A stretch of 64,000 bases of DNA from Dermabacter sp. (GTDB lineage Bacteria > Actinomycetota > Actinomycetes > Actinomycetales > Dermabacteraceae), in contig JAUNTX010000003.1 in NCBI GenBank assembly GCA_030538475.1, positions 274,341-338,340 on the forward strand, in the 5' to 3' direction. A program made the translations under genes and the position numbers. The stretch's first letter is position 1; each line of letters starts with the position of its first letter. The notes under the pieces are model-generated. The model was not told where the DNA came from and did no database searches. It saw nothing but the letters and a program-made list of their open reading frames with translations. Positions 10,291 through 19,243 of this stretch are shown in pieces.

Positions 10291-11195
10291 CCGGAGCCGA
10301 GTTCGGCGGCCATGAGCCGCAGCATCGCCCCGAGCCGTTCACGTTCGGGATACAGCGGCTCTATCGAGAGGTCCACGAGCGGTTCGGCGGTCACGTGGCC
10401 GACGGCAACGGGCCGCACGTCGCGTGCGAGCGCCTCGATCATCTGGGGCGCAAGGTCCAGCTCCGTGGCCACGTCCACGAGCGCGAGCACGGCGGGGGCT
10501 GCCGTGAACGTCACGGCATCGACCTCACGCGCCACGATTGACCGCACGAGGTCCTCAACCGCGCGCCGATCCACGGCCGGCTCCCAGCGATAGGGCGCCA
10601 CCACGAAAAGCTCCCGCTCGCCGAGCGGCGCGAGGGCCGCGTCCGGTACGTAGCCGTGGCGCTGGAGACCGATGGGGCCGTCATCAATTCCCAGGTCCAG
10701 GGCGAGCTGCACCATCGAGGCGCTCGTTTCCGCCTCTGAACTGGGCGCATCGGGCAGGCCCCACTTGCGCACAACGCCTCGCCCCTTGGCGCCGCGGCAG
10801 ATGATCTGCGTGTGCCGCAGGTAGTCCATGACCCGCTCGCGCAGAGGTTCATCGATGATGGCGAGCCACGAGTTCATGCCCTGGCCCGTCGTCACGAAGA
10901 AGGTGGCCGGGGCGGCCTCCAGGAGCGCGTGGGTTTCCTCGATGAGGTGGGTATCGTCCTCGACGGGAACGATCCGCATGGTCGGGGCGTGCACGGTGCT
11001 TGCGCCGAGGCGCTCGAGGGCGCTGACCTGATCCTCGGCCCGGCGCGCTGCGGTGACGGCCACGCGGAGCCCTTCAAGGGGCCGCTGCCCGGCCGCGGCA
11101 TCCTGGCTCTGACTCTCTCCTGCCCGGGAGGCCGGATCGTGCAGGCCGCTCTCGCGGGCGGCGGGTTGGGGAGTGCTGTCGCTGGTCACGGGCAT
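10272..11195 (-). CDS. hemD: Uroporphyrinogen-III synthase
   Basis: Cyclises hydroxymethylbilane to uroporphyrinogen III, the branch point to heme and siroheme. The body has the two-lobed HemD pattern: RVAVTAARRAEDQ at the start of lobe one, FVTTGQGMNSW, then FVVAPYRWEPAVD and the inter-lobe region DAVTFTAAPAV, with VAVGHVTAEPL near the end. The first 40 residues are an Ala/Gln/Ser-rich leader not found in all homologues. The ATG at 11195 is preceded by a weak AAAGATGAG. It lies 37 bases downstream of the SUMT gene on the same strand, so the two are probably co-transcribed. Confidence 0.87.
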   Translation of the reverse strand: MPVTSDSTPQPAARESGLHDPASRAGESQSQDAAAGQRPLEGLRVAVTAARRAEDQVSALERLGASTVHAPTMRIVPVEDDTHLIEETHALLEAAPATFFVTTGQGMNSWLAIIDEPLRERVMDYLRHTQIICRGAKGRGVVRKWGLPDAPSSEAETSASMVQLALDLGIDDGPIGLQRHGYVPDAALAPLGERELFVVAPYRWEPAVDRRAVEDLVRSIVAREVDAVTFTAAPAVLALVDVATELDLAPQMIEALARDVRPVAVGHVTAEPLVDLSIEPLYPERERLGAMLRLMAAELGSGYSAAR

Positions 11196-11232
11196 CTCAT
11201 CTTTCGGTCTTGGGGCAGTGGGCAGCTCTGGG

Positions 11233-12315
11233 CTACGGCTGGTCCAGCGCGGCAGTGGGTTCGCGACGGTTCACGACCTCGCCAATCGCGATGATCGCCG
11301 GATTCTTCACCGCGCGCGCCCGGGCGTCCTCGACGGCCGTGCCGAGGCTCGTCATGGTGTGGCGTTCGTGCGGCGTGAAGCCCTGCTCGATGAGCGCCAC
11401 CCCGGTCTCGGGACTCATGCCTGCCTCCAGCAGGGAGGAGACTGTGGACTCGAAGGTGGCCACGCCCATGAGGATCATGATCGTGCCGCCGAGGTCCACG
11501 AGCCCGCGCGCTTCCTTCTCGCTCAGGACCTCGTGCGCGGAGATGATCGTGACGGTGCGCGTCACGTGCCGCAGGGTCGCGGAGATCCCCGCGTGGGCGG
11601 GTACGGCGAGCGCGCTCGTCACACCCGGCACGATATCGACCGGGATGGAGCGTTCGGCCAGGTAGCGCCACTCTTCCCCGCCGCGACCGAAGATGAAAAC
11701 GTCGCCGCCCTTGAGGCGCACCACGTGGGCACCAGCCGCGGCCAGCTGATACATCTCCTCGTTGATCCGCTCCTGGGCCAGGCGGTGCCGGCCCGGGCTC
11801 TTGCCCACGTCCACGATGATCGCGCCGGGCGCCAGGTCCAGGGCCTCGAGCGCGATGCCGAGCCGGTCCAGGAAGATGACGTCGGCGTGGGCGATCTCGG
11901 TGAGGGCCTGGAGGGTGAGCAGCGACGGGTCACCGGGGCCGCCGCCCACGAGGCTCACGCGACCGACGGCGCTCTCGTCTCGATACTCGATGTCGGGCCC
12001 GTGATTCCCGTCCGGTACATCGACCAGTTCCACGGGGGCAGCGGCGAGCTCCGTGGGAATCTCCGCGGCCGATTCCACGAGGAGGCCGTGCGCCTCGCTC
12101 CCCCGCTGGATCACGAGGTCACCGAGACCGCGGTCGCTCAGGAGGGACTCGAAGGCTTGCAGGCGTTCGCGGCCCGGGGCGCCTCCCACGATGACGGTCG
12201 CGCCGTCGTGGGCGAGCGCGCGGGCGGCCCTCCACGCGGCGGCGCCGGGCAGATGCCTCACATCGAAGACTCGGCGCCGCACGTCCGTGGACAGGTGAAA
12301 GTGAGTGGCCCTCAC
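11233..12315 (-). CDS. cobA: Uroporphyrinogen-III C-methyltransferase (SUMT) with a degenerate N-terminal domain
   Basis: Methylates uroporphyrinogen III twice with S-adenosylmethionine to give precorrin-2. The catalytic domain covers residues 118-360: VGGGPGDPSLLTL (123-135), RLKGGDVFIFGRGGEE (200-215), VPGVTSALAVPAHAGI and TRTVTIISAHE. Residues 1-115 are extra and resemble the position and strand pattern of the precorrin-2 dehydrogenase domain of CysG, but where CysG has a glycine-rich NAD loop this protein reads VRHLPGAAAWRAAR, so the loop is lost. The GTG at 12315 overlaps the nirB stop by 4 bases, indicating translational coupling. An open frame further upstream lies inside nirB and is not used. 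Confidence 0.88.
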   Translation of the reverse strand: MRATHFHLSTDVRRRVFDVRHLPGAAAWRAARALAHDGATVIVGGAPGRERLQAFESLLSDRGLGDLVIQRGSEAHGLLVESAAEIPTELAAAPVELVDVPDGNHGPDIEYRDESAVGRVSLVGGGPGDPSLLTLQALTEIAHADVIFLDRLGIALEALDLAPGAIIVDVGKSPGRHRLAQERINEEMYQLAAAGAHVVRLKGGDVFIFGRGGEEWRYLAERSIPVDIVPGVTSALAVPAHAGISATLRHVTRTVTIISAHEVLSEKEARGLVDLGGTIMILMGVATFESTVSSLLEAGMSPETGVALIEQGFTPHERHTMTSLGTAVEDARARAVKNPAIIAIGEVVNRREPTAALDQP

Positions 12316-14987
12316 AGGTCGGCAGGATTCAGTTCCTCGCCGCGCGCCCCCCGGAAAGCGATCGTCGGCCCGTTGATGAGCACCTGCTGGCGCTCCTCGA
12401 GCGTGGCCGGGCGGTTCTGGTCGCGTTCGGGCATGCGGGCGAAGAGCGGGTCTGCCGCCTCGGGTGCGTTGATGAAGGAACGGAAGCGAGCGAGCTTCGC
12501 GGGGTCCTTCATCGTCGCGACCCATTCGTCCTCGTGGCCGTCCACGAACTCCTGCATTTCCGCCTCGAGTTCGTCGGCAATCCCGAGCGAATCGTTGACC
12601 ACCACGTCGATCACGTGGTCGATGCCGCCCTCGAGCGAATCCATCCACGCGGCCGTGCGCTGCAACTTTTCGGCGCTGCGGATGTAGTAGCCGAGGTAGC
12701 GGTCGATGTAGCGCACGAGCGTTTCGTCGTCGAGGTCCTGGGCGAGCGTTTCCGCGTGACGGGGCGTGAAGCCGCCGTTGCCACCCACGTACAGGTTCCA
12801 GCCCTTGTCGGTCGCGATGACCCCGATGTCCTTACCGCGCGCCTCCGCGCACTCGCGGGCGCAGCCCGAGACGCCGATCTTGAACTTGTGCGGGGAACGC
12901 AGGCCCTTGTAGCGGTTCTCGAGGTGGATCGCCATGCCCACCGAATCCTGCTGGCCGAAGCGGCACCACGTGCTGCCCACGCAGCTCTTGACCGTGCGAA
13001 GGCTCTTGCCGTACGCCTGACCGGACTCGAAGCCCGCGTCCACGAGCCGCTTCCAGATGTGCGGCAGCTGTTCGAGCCGGGCTCCGAAGAGGCCGATGCG
13101 CTGCGCGCCCGTGAGCTTCGTGTAGAGATTGAAGTCGCGTCCCACCTCGGCGATCACGCCGAGCATGTCGGGCGTGATTTCGCCGCCGGGGATGCGCGGC
13201 ACCACCGAGTATGTGCCGTCCTTTTGCATGTTGCCGATGAAGCGGTCGTTCGTGTCCTGCAGGCTGCCGAGCCCCTTGTCGAGGATGTAGCGGTCCCGCT
13301 GGGAGGCGAGGATCGAGGCGACTGTGGGCTTGCAGACGTCGCAGCCGTGACCCACGCCGTGCTTCTGAATGATCTCCGGGAACGTGGTGAGCTTTTCCGC
13401 CCTGACGATCGCGTACAGCTCGCTGCGCGGCATCTCGAAGTGCTCACACAGGGCCTTGGAGACGGAGATGCCCGCCTTCGACAGCTCGTTAGCGAGGATC
13501 TTGCTCATCAGGGGGATGCACGAGCCGCACTGGGTGCCGGCCGTGGTCATCGCCTTGAGCGTGGCAATGTCCTGCGCGGGCTGACCGAAGTCGCCTTCGC
13601 CGGCAATCGCTTCCTTGAGGGTGCCCGCGGTGATGTTGTTGCACGAACACACCACCACTTCGTCGGGGAAGTCGCCCGTGTCGGGCGCTTCGGCGCCCGA
13701 GGCGGCGAGGTAGGCCGACGGATCGCCGGGAAGCTCGCGGCCGATGTAGGCGCGCAGGGTCGAGTAGTTCGAGGCGTCGCCCACGAGGATGCCGCCGCGC
13801 AGCGTCTTCGCGTCGGGGCTCAGCACGAGCCGCTGGTAGATGCCGCGAATGGGATCGGCGTACACGACATCGAGCGAGTCCTTCTCCGCGCCCTTCGCGT
13901 CGCCGAAGCTGGCCACGTCGATCCCGGACAGCTTGAGCTTGGTCGAACCATCGACCTCACCGAAGAGGGCCTTGCCACCCAGCAGCCGGTCCGCGACCAC
14001 TTCGGCCATCGTGTTCGCCGGGGCCACGAGGCCAATCGTGACGCCCTCCATGGCCGCCACTTCGCCAATCGCCCACACGTTCTCGTGCGAGGTCTTGCAG
14101 TCCTGGCCCACCATGATGCCGCCGCGCGGGCCCATCTCGAAGCCGTTGACCTTGCCAAGTTCGTCGCGCGGGCGGATACCCACGGCGAGGCACACGAGGT
14201 CGGCGTCGAGCTTCGTGCCGTCGGACAGGGCCACCCCTGCCACGTTCGTGGGGGAGCCGTCGTCGGCCTCTCCCCTGCCCTTCTTCACGCGGGGAAGGAC
14301 CTGCTCGAGGCTCACTCCGGTGTGCAGGATGATGCCGCGCTGCTCGATGAGGTGGTTGAGGAGGTTGCCGCCGCCTTCGTCGAGCTGGGCGGGCATGAGC
14401 CAGCCGGCGAGCTCGACGAGGTGTACTTCGTAGCCTTCGGCGGCGAGTCCGCCCGCGGCTTCGAGGCCCAGGAGGCCGCCGCCGAGCACGACGGCTTTGC
14501 CGGTGCGCTGGTCGTCGTCCTTGAGCGCCTCGACCGTGGCGCTCATGCCGTCCACGTCGTCAATCGTGCGGTAGACGAAGACGCCCTTGGTTTCCCAGCC
14601 GTTGATGGGCGGGGTGAAGGCGTTGGAGCCCGTGGCGATCACGAGCTCGTCGTACCCGTAGATGGTGCCGGACTGGGTGCGCACCGTCTTTGCGTCCAGA
14701 TCAATCGAGTTCACGCGGTCCGACAGGTGCAGATCCACGTGGGGCTCTTCCCACAGGGTCGGATCGCCGAGCGTGAGGTCGTAGTCCTTATCCCAGCGCT
14801 TCGCCAGGTTCACGCGATCGTAGGGGGCGAGCGCCTCCTCAGAAATGACGGTGACCTTGTATCGACGTTCATCGTCGCGGCGATGCAGGGTTTCGGCGAA
14901 GCGATGAGCAGCTGGACCGCCGCCGATCACCACCACGTGCTTGACCTGTGCTTCTTCGACGGGGGCATTCGCGTTGGCAACGCTCAC
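12312..14987 (-). CDS. nirB: Assimilatory nitrite reductase [NAD(P)H], large subunit
   Basis: Reduces nitrite to ammonium in the cytosol. Domains in order: an FAD/NAD oxidoreductase beginning VVVIGGGPAAHRF (residues 18-30); a BFD-like [2Fe-2S] domain with C447, C449, C487 and C490; the nitrite/sulfite reductase ferredoxin-like half-domain; and the siroheme/[4Fe-4S] domain with cysteines C669, C675, C709 and C713 in CVGSTWC and CARECAEA. The 891 residues are normal. GGAGGAGC just upstream is a good ribosome binding site for the ATG at 14987. The SUMT gene follows with a 4-base overlap, so the enzyme and the enzyme that builds its cofactor are co-expressed. The small subunit gene is divergent instead of downstream, which is unusual. 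Confidence 0.96.
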   Translation of the reverse strand: MSVANANAPVEEAQVKHVVVIGGGPAAHRFAETLHRRDDERRYKVTVISEEALAPYDRVNLAKRWDKDYDLTLGDPTLWEEPHVDLHLSDRVNSIDLDAKTVRTQSGTIYGYDELVIATGSNAFTPPINGWETKGVFVYRTIDDVDGMSATVEALKDDDQRTGKAVVLGGGLLGLEAAGGLAAEGYEVHLVELAGWLMPAQLDEGGGNLLNHLIEQRGIILHTGVSLEQVLPRVKKGRGEADDGSPTNVAGVALSDGTKLDADLVCLAVGIRPRDELGKVNGFEMGPRGGIMVGQDCKTSHENVWAIGEVAAMEGVTIGLVAPANTMAEVVADRLLGGKALFGEVDGSTKLKLSGIDVASFGDAKGAEKDSLDVVYADPIRGIYQRLVLSPDAKTLRGGILVGDASNYSTLRAYIGRELPGDPSAYLAASGAEAPDTGDFPDEVVVCSCNNITAGTLKEAIAGEGDFGQPAQDIATLKAMTTAGTQCGSCIPLMSKILANELSKAGISVSKALCEHFEMPRSELYAIVRAEKLTTFPEIIQKHGVGHGCDVCKPTVASILASQRDRYILDKGLGSLQDTNDRFIGNMQKDGTYSVVPRIPGGEITPDMLGVIAEVGRDFNLYTKLTGAQRIGLFGARLEQLPHIWKRLVDAGFESGQAYGKSLRTVKSCVGSTWCRFGQQDSVGMAIHLENRYKGLRSPHKFKIGVSGCARECAEARGKDIGVIATDKGWNLYVGGNGGFTPRHAETLAQDLDDETLVRYIDRYLGYYIRSAEKLQRTAAWMDSLEGGIDHVIDVVVNDSLGIADELEAEMQEFVDGHEDEWVATMKDPAKLARFRSFINAPEAADPLFARMPERDQNRPATLEERQQVLINGPTIAFRGARGEELNPADL

Positions 14988-15081
14988 GGCAGCTCCTCCA
15001 GTGGGGCAACTTCTTGGACATCATTGAACGTACCCTGGCATTCCTAGTGTTCTATGGGACGGGCGTCCTCAGCTGGGCCGA

Positions 15082-15087
15082 TAGAAT
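15082..15087 (+). promoter_or_regulatory. Putative -10 box (TAGAAT) for nirD
   Basis: TAGAAT lies in the 149-base nirB-nirD intergenic region. A transcript from it would start near 15094, close to an in-frame GTG at 15092. This leaves two possibilities: a leaderless start at 15092 or initiation at 15137 from a leader of about 45 bases. I could not identify a convincing -35 box or a GlnR operator by eye. Confidence 0.35.
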
Positions 15088-15136
15088 GAGCGTGTCCGTG
15101 AGCAATGCCGTGAAGGTGACGAACGAGGTATCGATG

Positions 15137-15523
15137 ATGAGCGACGAGAACTGGCAGATCGTATGCAAGGTGGCCGATCTGGAGTCGGAATGGGGCGAAG
15201 CGGCCCTGTTTGGCACCGAACAGATCGCCGTGTTCAAGGCGTGGGATGACGCCATCTACATCACGTCCAACATTGATCCGCGCACCGAGCAGGGAGTGAT
15301 GAGCCGCGGCATCGTGGGCGATCACGAGGTTGATGGAGAGCGCCGCCCCACCATCGCGAGCCCGCTGTATAAGGAAAGCTACGACCTGGCCACGGGGCAC
15401 TGCTACACGACCTCGAACTTCCGCCTGCCCGTGTACGCCTCGCGCGTGAGCGAGGACGGCGTTCTCGAGGTGGACCTCAACTCGAAGACCGACGCCGTAT
15501 CCAAGGCGCTTCCCCAGCGCTGA
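15137..15523 (+). CDS. nirD: Nitrite reductase small subunit (Rieske-fold)
   Basis: Partner of NirB. The protein has the Rieske-like beta fold of NirD (alignment anchors NIDPRTEQGVMSRGIVGD, ASPLYKESYDLATG and FRLPVYASRV) and, as in other NirD proteins, lacks the C-x-H/C-x2-H cluster ligands, so it carries no iron-sulfur centre. The start is uncertain: ATG at 15137 has GAGG (15125-15128) 8 bases upstream and gives 128 residues; ATG at 15134 or GTG at 15092 are alternatives. It is transcribed away from nirB, sharing a 149-base promoter region, and is followed by the convergent tag gene. Confidence 0.9.
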   Translation: MSDENWQIVCKVADLESEWGEAALFGTEQIAVFKAWDDAIYITSNIDPRTEQGVMSRGIVGDHEVDGERRPTIASPLYKESYDLATGHCYTTSNFRLPVYASRVSEDGVLEVDLNSKTDAVSKALPQR

Positions 15524-15600
15524 TCCGGCTTCAGCCCGACGCCACGGCAGGGCCGCGGCGCATTCCCCGGTGACATCTCCGGGGTATCCCCGGTAGCACG

Positions 15601-16236
15601 TCAGCGGGCGCCGAGGGCCGAGGCGTTCTTCGTGCCGTCGGGCGCGAAGATTCCCGAGCTTCCCCGGCGGTGCGAGCCGACCAGGTGGGTGTCGTACAGC
15701 CCCACCGCTTCCATGAGCGCGAAGCATGTGGTGGGGCCGACGAAGCGAAAGCCGAGAGCCTTGAGGTCCGTGGACATACGCGTCGAGACCTCATCGCGGG
15801 AGGGGACGTCGCTCGGGGTCTGGGGAGCGTAGGTTCGCTCCGGAAGATACCCCCAGATCACCTCGCCCAGGTGCGTGCCCCGCTCGCGCAGAGCGAGGGC
15901 CGCCCGCGCGTTGGTCACGGTGGCCTCGATCTTTCTCCGGTTGCGCACGATCCGCGGATCGGCGAGCAGCCGTTCGATATCCGGCACCTCCATCGCCGCC
16001 ACGGCGTCCACATCGAAGCCGTGGAATACCTGTCGAAAGGCGTCCCTCTTGGCGAGGATCGTGGACCAGCTGAGGCCGCACTGGAACGCTTCGAGGCTGA
16101 GGCGTTCGAACATGGCGCTCTCGCCCACGACCGGCATGCCCCACTCGGTGTCGTAGTACTCGCGTAGGAGCGGCGAGGCGTTCGCCCACGCGGGTCGGAT
16201 CAGGCCGTCGGCGTCCTCAAGTTCTGGGTTCGTCAT
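15601..16236 (-). CDS. tag: DNA-3-methyladenine glycosylase I
   Basis: Removes N3-methyladenine from alkylated DNA at the start of base excision repair. The 211 residues match Tag: REYYDTEWGMPV near residue 26, the ERLSLEAFQCGLSW helix and a C-terminal region GFRFVGPTTCFALMEAVG. Unlike E. coli Tag, the N-terminal zinc Cys is not evident, as in many actinobacterial members. GGAGGC directly precedes the ATG and TAGGGT (16243-16248) ends 6 bases from it. That TAGGGT could serve as the -10 box of a leaderless message. Monocistronic and unrelated to its neighbours. Confidence 0.92.
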   Translation of the reverse strand: MTNPELEDADGLIRPAWANASPLLREYYDTEWGMPVVGESAMFERLSLEAFQCGLSWSTILAKRDAFRQVFHGFDVDAVAAMEVPDIERLLADPRIVRNRRKIEATVTNARAALALRERGTHLGEVIWGYLPERTYAPQTPSDVPSRDEVSTRMSTDLKALGFRFVGPTTCFALMEAVGLYDTHLVGSHRRGSSGIFAPDGTKNASALGAR

Positions 16237-16242
16237 GCCTCC

Positions 16243-16248
16243 ACCCTA
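16243..16248 (-). promoter_or_regulatory. Putative -10 box (TAGGGT) of tag
   Basis: Read on the minus strand, TAGGGT ends 6 bases before the tag ATG. The intervening GGAGGC may double as a ribosome binding site for any longer transcript. Confidence 0.4.
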
Positions 16249-16348
16249 GGCTCGCGGATGCTCTCGCTGGAAGCCCAGAGCACGGTGTGGATACCTAAGC
16301 GCGCCGCCGACAATCAGCACCGCACCCTGGCCGACTACTCGATGCGCC

Positions 16349-17236
16349 TCAGGCCCCAGCGCCCCCGGCGGGCGCGGCATCGGCATCCTCGTCGGGATCG
16401 ATCTGCCCGATGGGCTCGCGCTTTTCCGCCTGGAACTGATCCTCGATACGGCCGAGCGCCCAGTAGGCGGAAATGGAGATGTCGCGCTTGGCGATCCCGA
16501 GGTCCTTGACCAGGTAGCGGCGAAGCTCCTTCGTCAGGGCCCGCTCGGCGTGGCAGAACACCTGCACGCCGCCCTCCTCGATGAGGGACGCGGGAAGGTC
16601 GAAAACTCGGACGGCCTCGAGGAGGTCGGAACGCTGACCGACAACCCAGGTCACCTCGACGCCCGCGGGGTGGCTGAGGTCCAGGAGGCGATCCGCAGCA
16701 TGCTCCACGTGAATGAAGGTGTGCCCCCGGGCCGTGGGCGCCATCGCTTCGAGCGCCGCGGCAATGGCCGGCAGGGCGGCGAGGTCGCCGATGAGGAGGT
16801 GGAACGGCGCGTCGTCGCGCGGCGAGTAGCCGCCTCCGGCGCCCATCATCGCGATCTGGTCACCGGGCCAGGCGGCGTCGGCCCAGTCGCTTGCGATCCC
16901 GGTCTGTCCGGGCTGCTTGTGGATCACGAAGTCGATCCAGATCTCGTTCGCTTCGGTGTCCCAGCGGCGCACCGTGTAGGTGCGCTTGGAGGGCATGGAT
17001 TCCGGGTTTTCCTTGCGCAGACGGTCCATGTCGTAGGGCGGGAGCAGATCGCCGCCCGGCTGCGGGATGAGGAGCTTGACGTAGCGGTCCGTGTGATCGT
17101 TGTAGCGCAGGTCGCTCACGCCGTCGCCGCCGAGCACGAGGCGCACCAGGTGTTCGCTCAGTTGCTGCTTGCCGCGGACGGTGAGGACGGCTTGGGACTT
17201 CTTGGAGCGAGGACGATCATCCTTAGTCGTGGTCAT
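16349..17236 (-). CDS. Siderophore-interacting FAD protein (ferric-siderophore reductase, SIP family)
   Basis: Reduces ferric siderophores in the cytosol to release iron. The FAD-binding barrel has RTYTVRR at residues 85-91 and the flavin-adjacent DFVIHKQPGQTGIASDWA. The C-terminal NAD(P)H-binding subdomain includes LLIGDLAALPAIAAALE and FCHAERALTKELRRYL, and the family-typical YWALGR occurs near the C-terminus, followed by an acidic, Ala-rich tail. The 295 residues are normal for ViuB/SIP proteins. No transporter or siderophore gene lies nearby, so it probably works with uptake genes elsewhere. TACGCT (17245-17250) is 8 bases from the ATG, which suggests a leaderless transcript. I did not recognise a DtxR/IdeR box. 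Confidence 0.88.
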   Translation of the reverse strand: MTTTKDDRPRSKKSQAVLTVRGKQQLSEHLVRLVLGGDGVSDLRYNDHTDRYVKLLIPQPGGDLLPPYDMDRLRKENPESMPSKRTYTVRRWDTEANEIWIDFVIHKQPGQTGIASDWADAAWPGDQIAMMGAGGGYSPRDDAPFHLLIGDLAALPAIAAALEAMAPTARGHTFIHVEHAADRLLDLSHPAGVEVTWVVGQRSDLLEAVRVFDLPASLIEEGGVQVFCHAERALTKELRRYLVKDLGIAKRDISISAYWALGRIEDQFQAEKREPIGQIDPDEDADAAPAGGAGA

Positions 17237-17310
17237 GGCTCACCAGCGTACGCGGAATCTCTGAATATTGCGCCGCACGCCTTGCAAAAAGCTCGCCGCG
17301 CAACGAAGAC

Positions 17311-17343
17311 GAGGGCGGGCGCCGATAATCGGCACCCGCCCTC
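17311..17343 (-). terminator. Stem-loop terminator after trxA
   Basis: Near-perfect inverted repeat: GAGGGCGGG at the left arm and CCCGCCCTC at the right arm, extended inward by GCCGA/TCGGC. It lies just downstream of the trxA stop on the minus strand. The following bases are only moderately T-rich. Confidence 0.7.
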
Positions 17344-17360
17344 GTTCACGTGGCGATGAT

Positions 17361-17735
17361 TCAGGCCTTGGCGGCCTTCTCCTTCGCTTCGGCGTAGGCC
17401 TTGCGCACCTCGTCCATATCCAGGCCGCGCACCTGGGAGATGAGGGAGTCAAGATCGGCCTGGCGCAGCGCGCCGGGCTGGCCGAAGACCGGGATGCCTT
17501 CGCGGTAGGCGACGATGGTGGGGATCGAGGTGGCGCCGTACTGCATCTGCAGCTCGGTCTGGTCCTCGGTGTCCACCTTCGCGAACGTCACGTCGGGGTT
17601 TTCTTCGGACGCCTTCTCGAAGATCGGGGCGAAGCGCTGGCACGGCCCGCACCAGTCGGCCCAGAAGTCGATGAACACGATGCCGTCCTTGACGAGCTCG
17701 TCGTGGTTCTCTTTGGTCATGGTAATGGTGGTCAT
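17361..17735 (-). CDS. trxA: Thioredoxin
   Basis: Cytosolic dithiol reductase. The active site WCGPC has C29 and C32, in the usual context FWADWCGPCQRFAP. The cis-proline loop is present as TSIPT. The 124 residues include a short charged C-terminal helix (AYAEAKEKAAKA) beyond the standard fold, which is seen in several actinobacterial thioredoxins. No signal peptide. It lies 27 bases downstream of hisS on the same strand and is followed by a terminator hairpin, so it is probably the last gene of the MBL-hisS-trxA run. No thioredoxin reductase is in the window. Confidence 0.93.
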   Translation of the reverse strand: MTTITMTKENHDELVKDGIVFIDFWADWCGPCQRFAPIFEKASEENPDVTFAKVDTEDQTELQMQYGATSIPTIVAYREGIPVFGQPGALRQADLDSLISQVRGLDMDEVRKAYAEAKEKAAKA

Positions 17736-17762
17736 GGCTGGATAACTCCCACTCTCTGCTGG

Positions 17763-19139
17763 CTATTCCGTGTCCGTATCCCGGGTGGCGCGGACCACAC
17801 GGGCGTGGCGATCCTCCGCGGGCGGCTCCCACGTGTCGCAGTGCGCGCTCGATTGTTCCCCGCTGCGGATGTCCTTGACATCGCCCGTGAGCGGATCTTC
17901 CGCCGCCGGGAACCACACGTAGGGAATGGATCGCCGATCAGCGTACTGGATCTGCTTGCCGAACTTTGCCGCCTTCGGCGCCACTTCCGTGTTGATGCCG
18001 CGGGCCCTGAGGCGACGGGCCACCTCGACGCTCACTTCTCGCTCGGACTCCGAGGCCACGGCCACGAGGATTGCGGTGGGGACGGGGCGCGTGGCCTCCA
18101 CGAGCTTTTCCCGCACGAGGCGAGAGACGAGACGGGACAGCCCGATCGAGAGGCCGACGCCGGGGTAGGTGTGGCGATTGTCGGCCGCGAGCGCGTCGTA
18201 GCGCCCGCCCGAGCACACGGATCCGAGGTCTTCGTGACCCTCGACGAAGGTCTCAAAGACGGTGCCCGTGTAGTAGTCGAGGCCGCGGGCGATGGAGAGG
18301 TCGGCAACGCACGCGCCGGGCGCGGAGGCGTTGACGGTGCGCACGACGAAGGCGAGGTCCTCGACGGCCGCGGCGATCTCGTCGGAGTGCACGCCGAGGC
18401 CCGCGACCTGCGGGGCGAGGTCCGCGTCGGTGGCGCGAATCGAGGCGAACGCGAGGCATCCGCGCGCCTGCTCCTCGGTGGCGCCGGCCTTCTCGATGAG
18501 CAGGCGCTGCACCTGCTCCTCGCCCACCTTCGCGAGCTTGTCCAGTTCGCGCAGCACGGCATCGATCTCGGTGAGGCCGAGGGCGCGGAAGACCGCCTCG
18601 GACAGGCGGCGGTTGTTGACGCTGATGGTGAAGCCGGGGATCGGCAGGCGCGTGAGCACGTCGGCCATGACGATCGCGACATCGGCGTCCATGTGTGCGG
18701 GCAGTGCATCGAGGCCCACGATGTCGATATCGGCCTGGTAGAACTCGCGGAAGCGGCCGTCCTGGGGGCGCTCGCCGCGCCACACCTTCTGCACCTGGTA
18801 GCGGCGGAAGGGGAAGGTTAGCGCGTGCTGGTTTTCGAGCACGTAGCGTGCCAGCGGCACCGTGAGGTCGAAGTGCAGGCCGAGGCGTCGGTCCTCGCCA
18901 GCGTCGGCCGCCTCCGACTGCTCCCCCTGATCCGCGTGCAGGCGGGAGATCACGTACACCTCTTTGTCGATCTCTCCCTTGCGCAGCAACTGGCTCATGG
19001 GCTCGACCGCTCGGGTCTCGATCCCGGCAAAGCCGTGCAGTTCCGCGACCTCGCGGAAGGTGTCGATGACGTACTGTTCGACGGCGCGTTCGGCGGGCAG
19101 CCATTCGGGAAAGCCGGACAGCGGCATGATCTTAGCCAC
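17763..19139 (-). CDS. hisS: Histidine-tRNA ligase
   Basis: Class II synthetase charging tRNA-His. Motif 1 lies near FREVAELHGFAGIETRAVEP. Motif 2 is YQVQKVWRGERPQDGRFREF. The histidine-specific region RGLDYYTGTVFE is present, and the C-terminal anticodon-binding domain begins around PTAILVAVASESER. The GTG at 19139 is chosen over an in-frame ATG 13 codons upstream because AGGAG (19145-19149) is correctly spaced and homologues begin close to SGFPEWLP. It lies in the conserved actinobacterial hisS/MBL/rel neighbourhood. Confidence 0.95.
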   Translation of the reverse strand: MAKIMPLSGFPEWLPAERAVEQYVIDTFREVAELHGFAGIETRAVEPMSQLLRKGEIDKEVYVISRLHADQGEQSEAADAGEDRRLGLHFDLTVPLARYVLENQHALTFPFRRYQVQKVWRGERPQDGRFREFYQADIDIVGLDALPAHMDADVAIVMADVLTRLPIPGFTISVNNRRLSEAVFRALGLTEIDAVLRELDKLAKVGEEQVQRLLIEKAGATEEQARGCLAFASIRATDADLAPQVAGLGVHSDEIAAAVEDLAFVVRTVNASAPGACVADLSIARGLDYYTGTVFETFVEGHEDLGSVCSGGRYDALAADNRHTYPGVGLSIGLSRLVSRLVREKLVEATRPVPTAILVAVASESEREVSVEVARRLRARGINTEVAPKAAKFGKQIQYADRRSIPYVWFPAAEDPLTGDVKDIRSGEQSSAHCDTWEPPAEDRHARVVRATRDTDTE

Positions 19140-19243
19140 GGGGACTCCTAGCGGGGTGAGGTGCCCGAGTGGGGGCACGTGAGGTGAGGCGGGTGGGACG
19201 AGGCGCGAGGGTGACGCGCGGGGTGGGGTGAGGGAACCGGGCG

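Noticed and set aside
12316..12648. Upstream extension of the SUMT gene to a 471-codon frame
   Set aside because: The extension lies inside nirB in another frame and has an Arg-rich shadow composition; the GTG at 12315 overlapping the nirB stop is the natural start.
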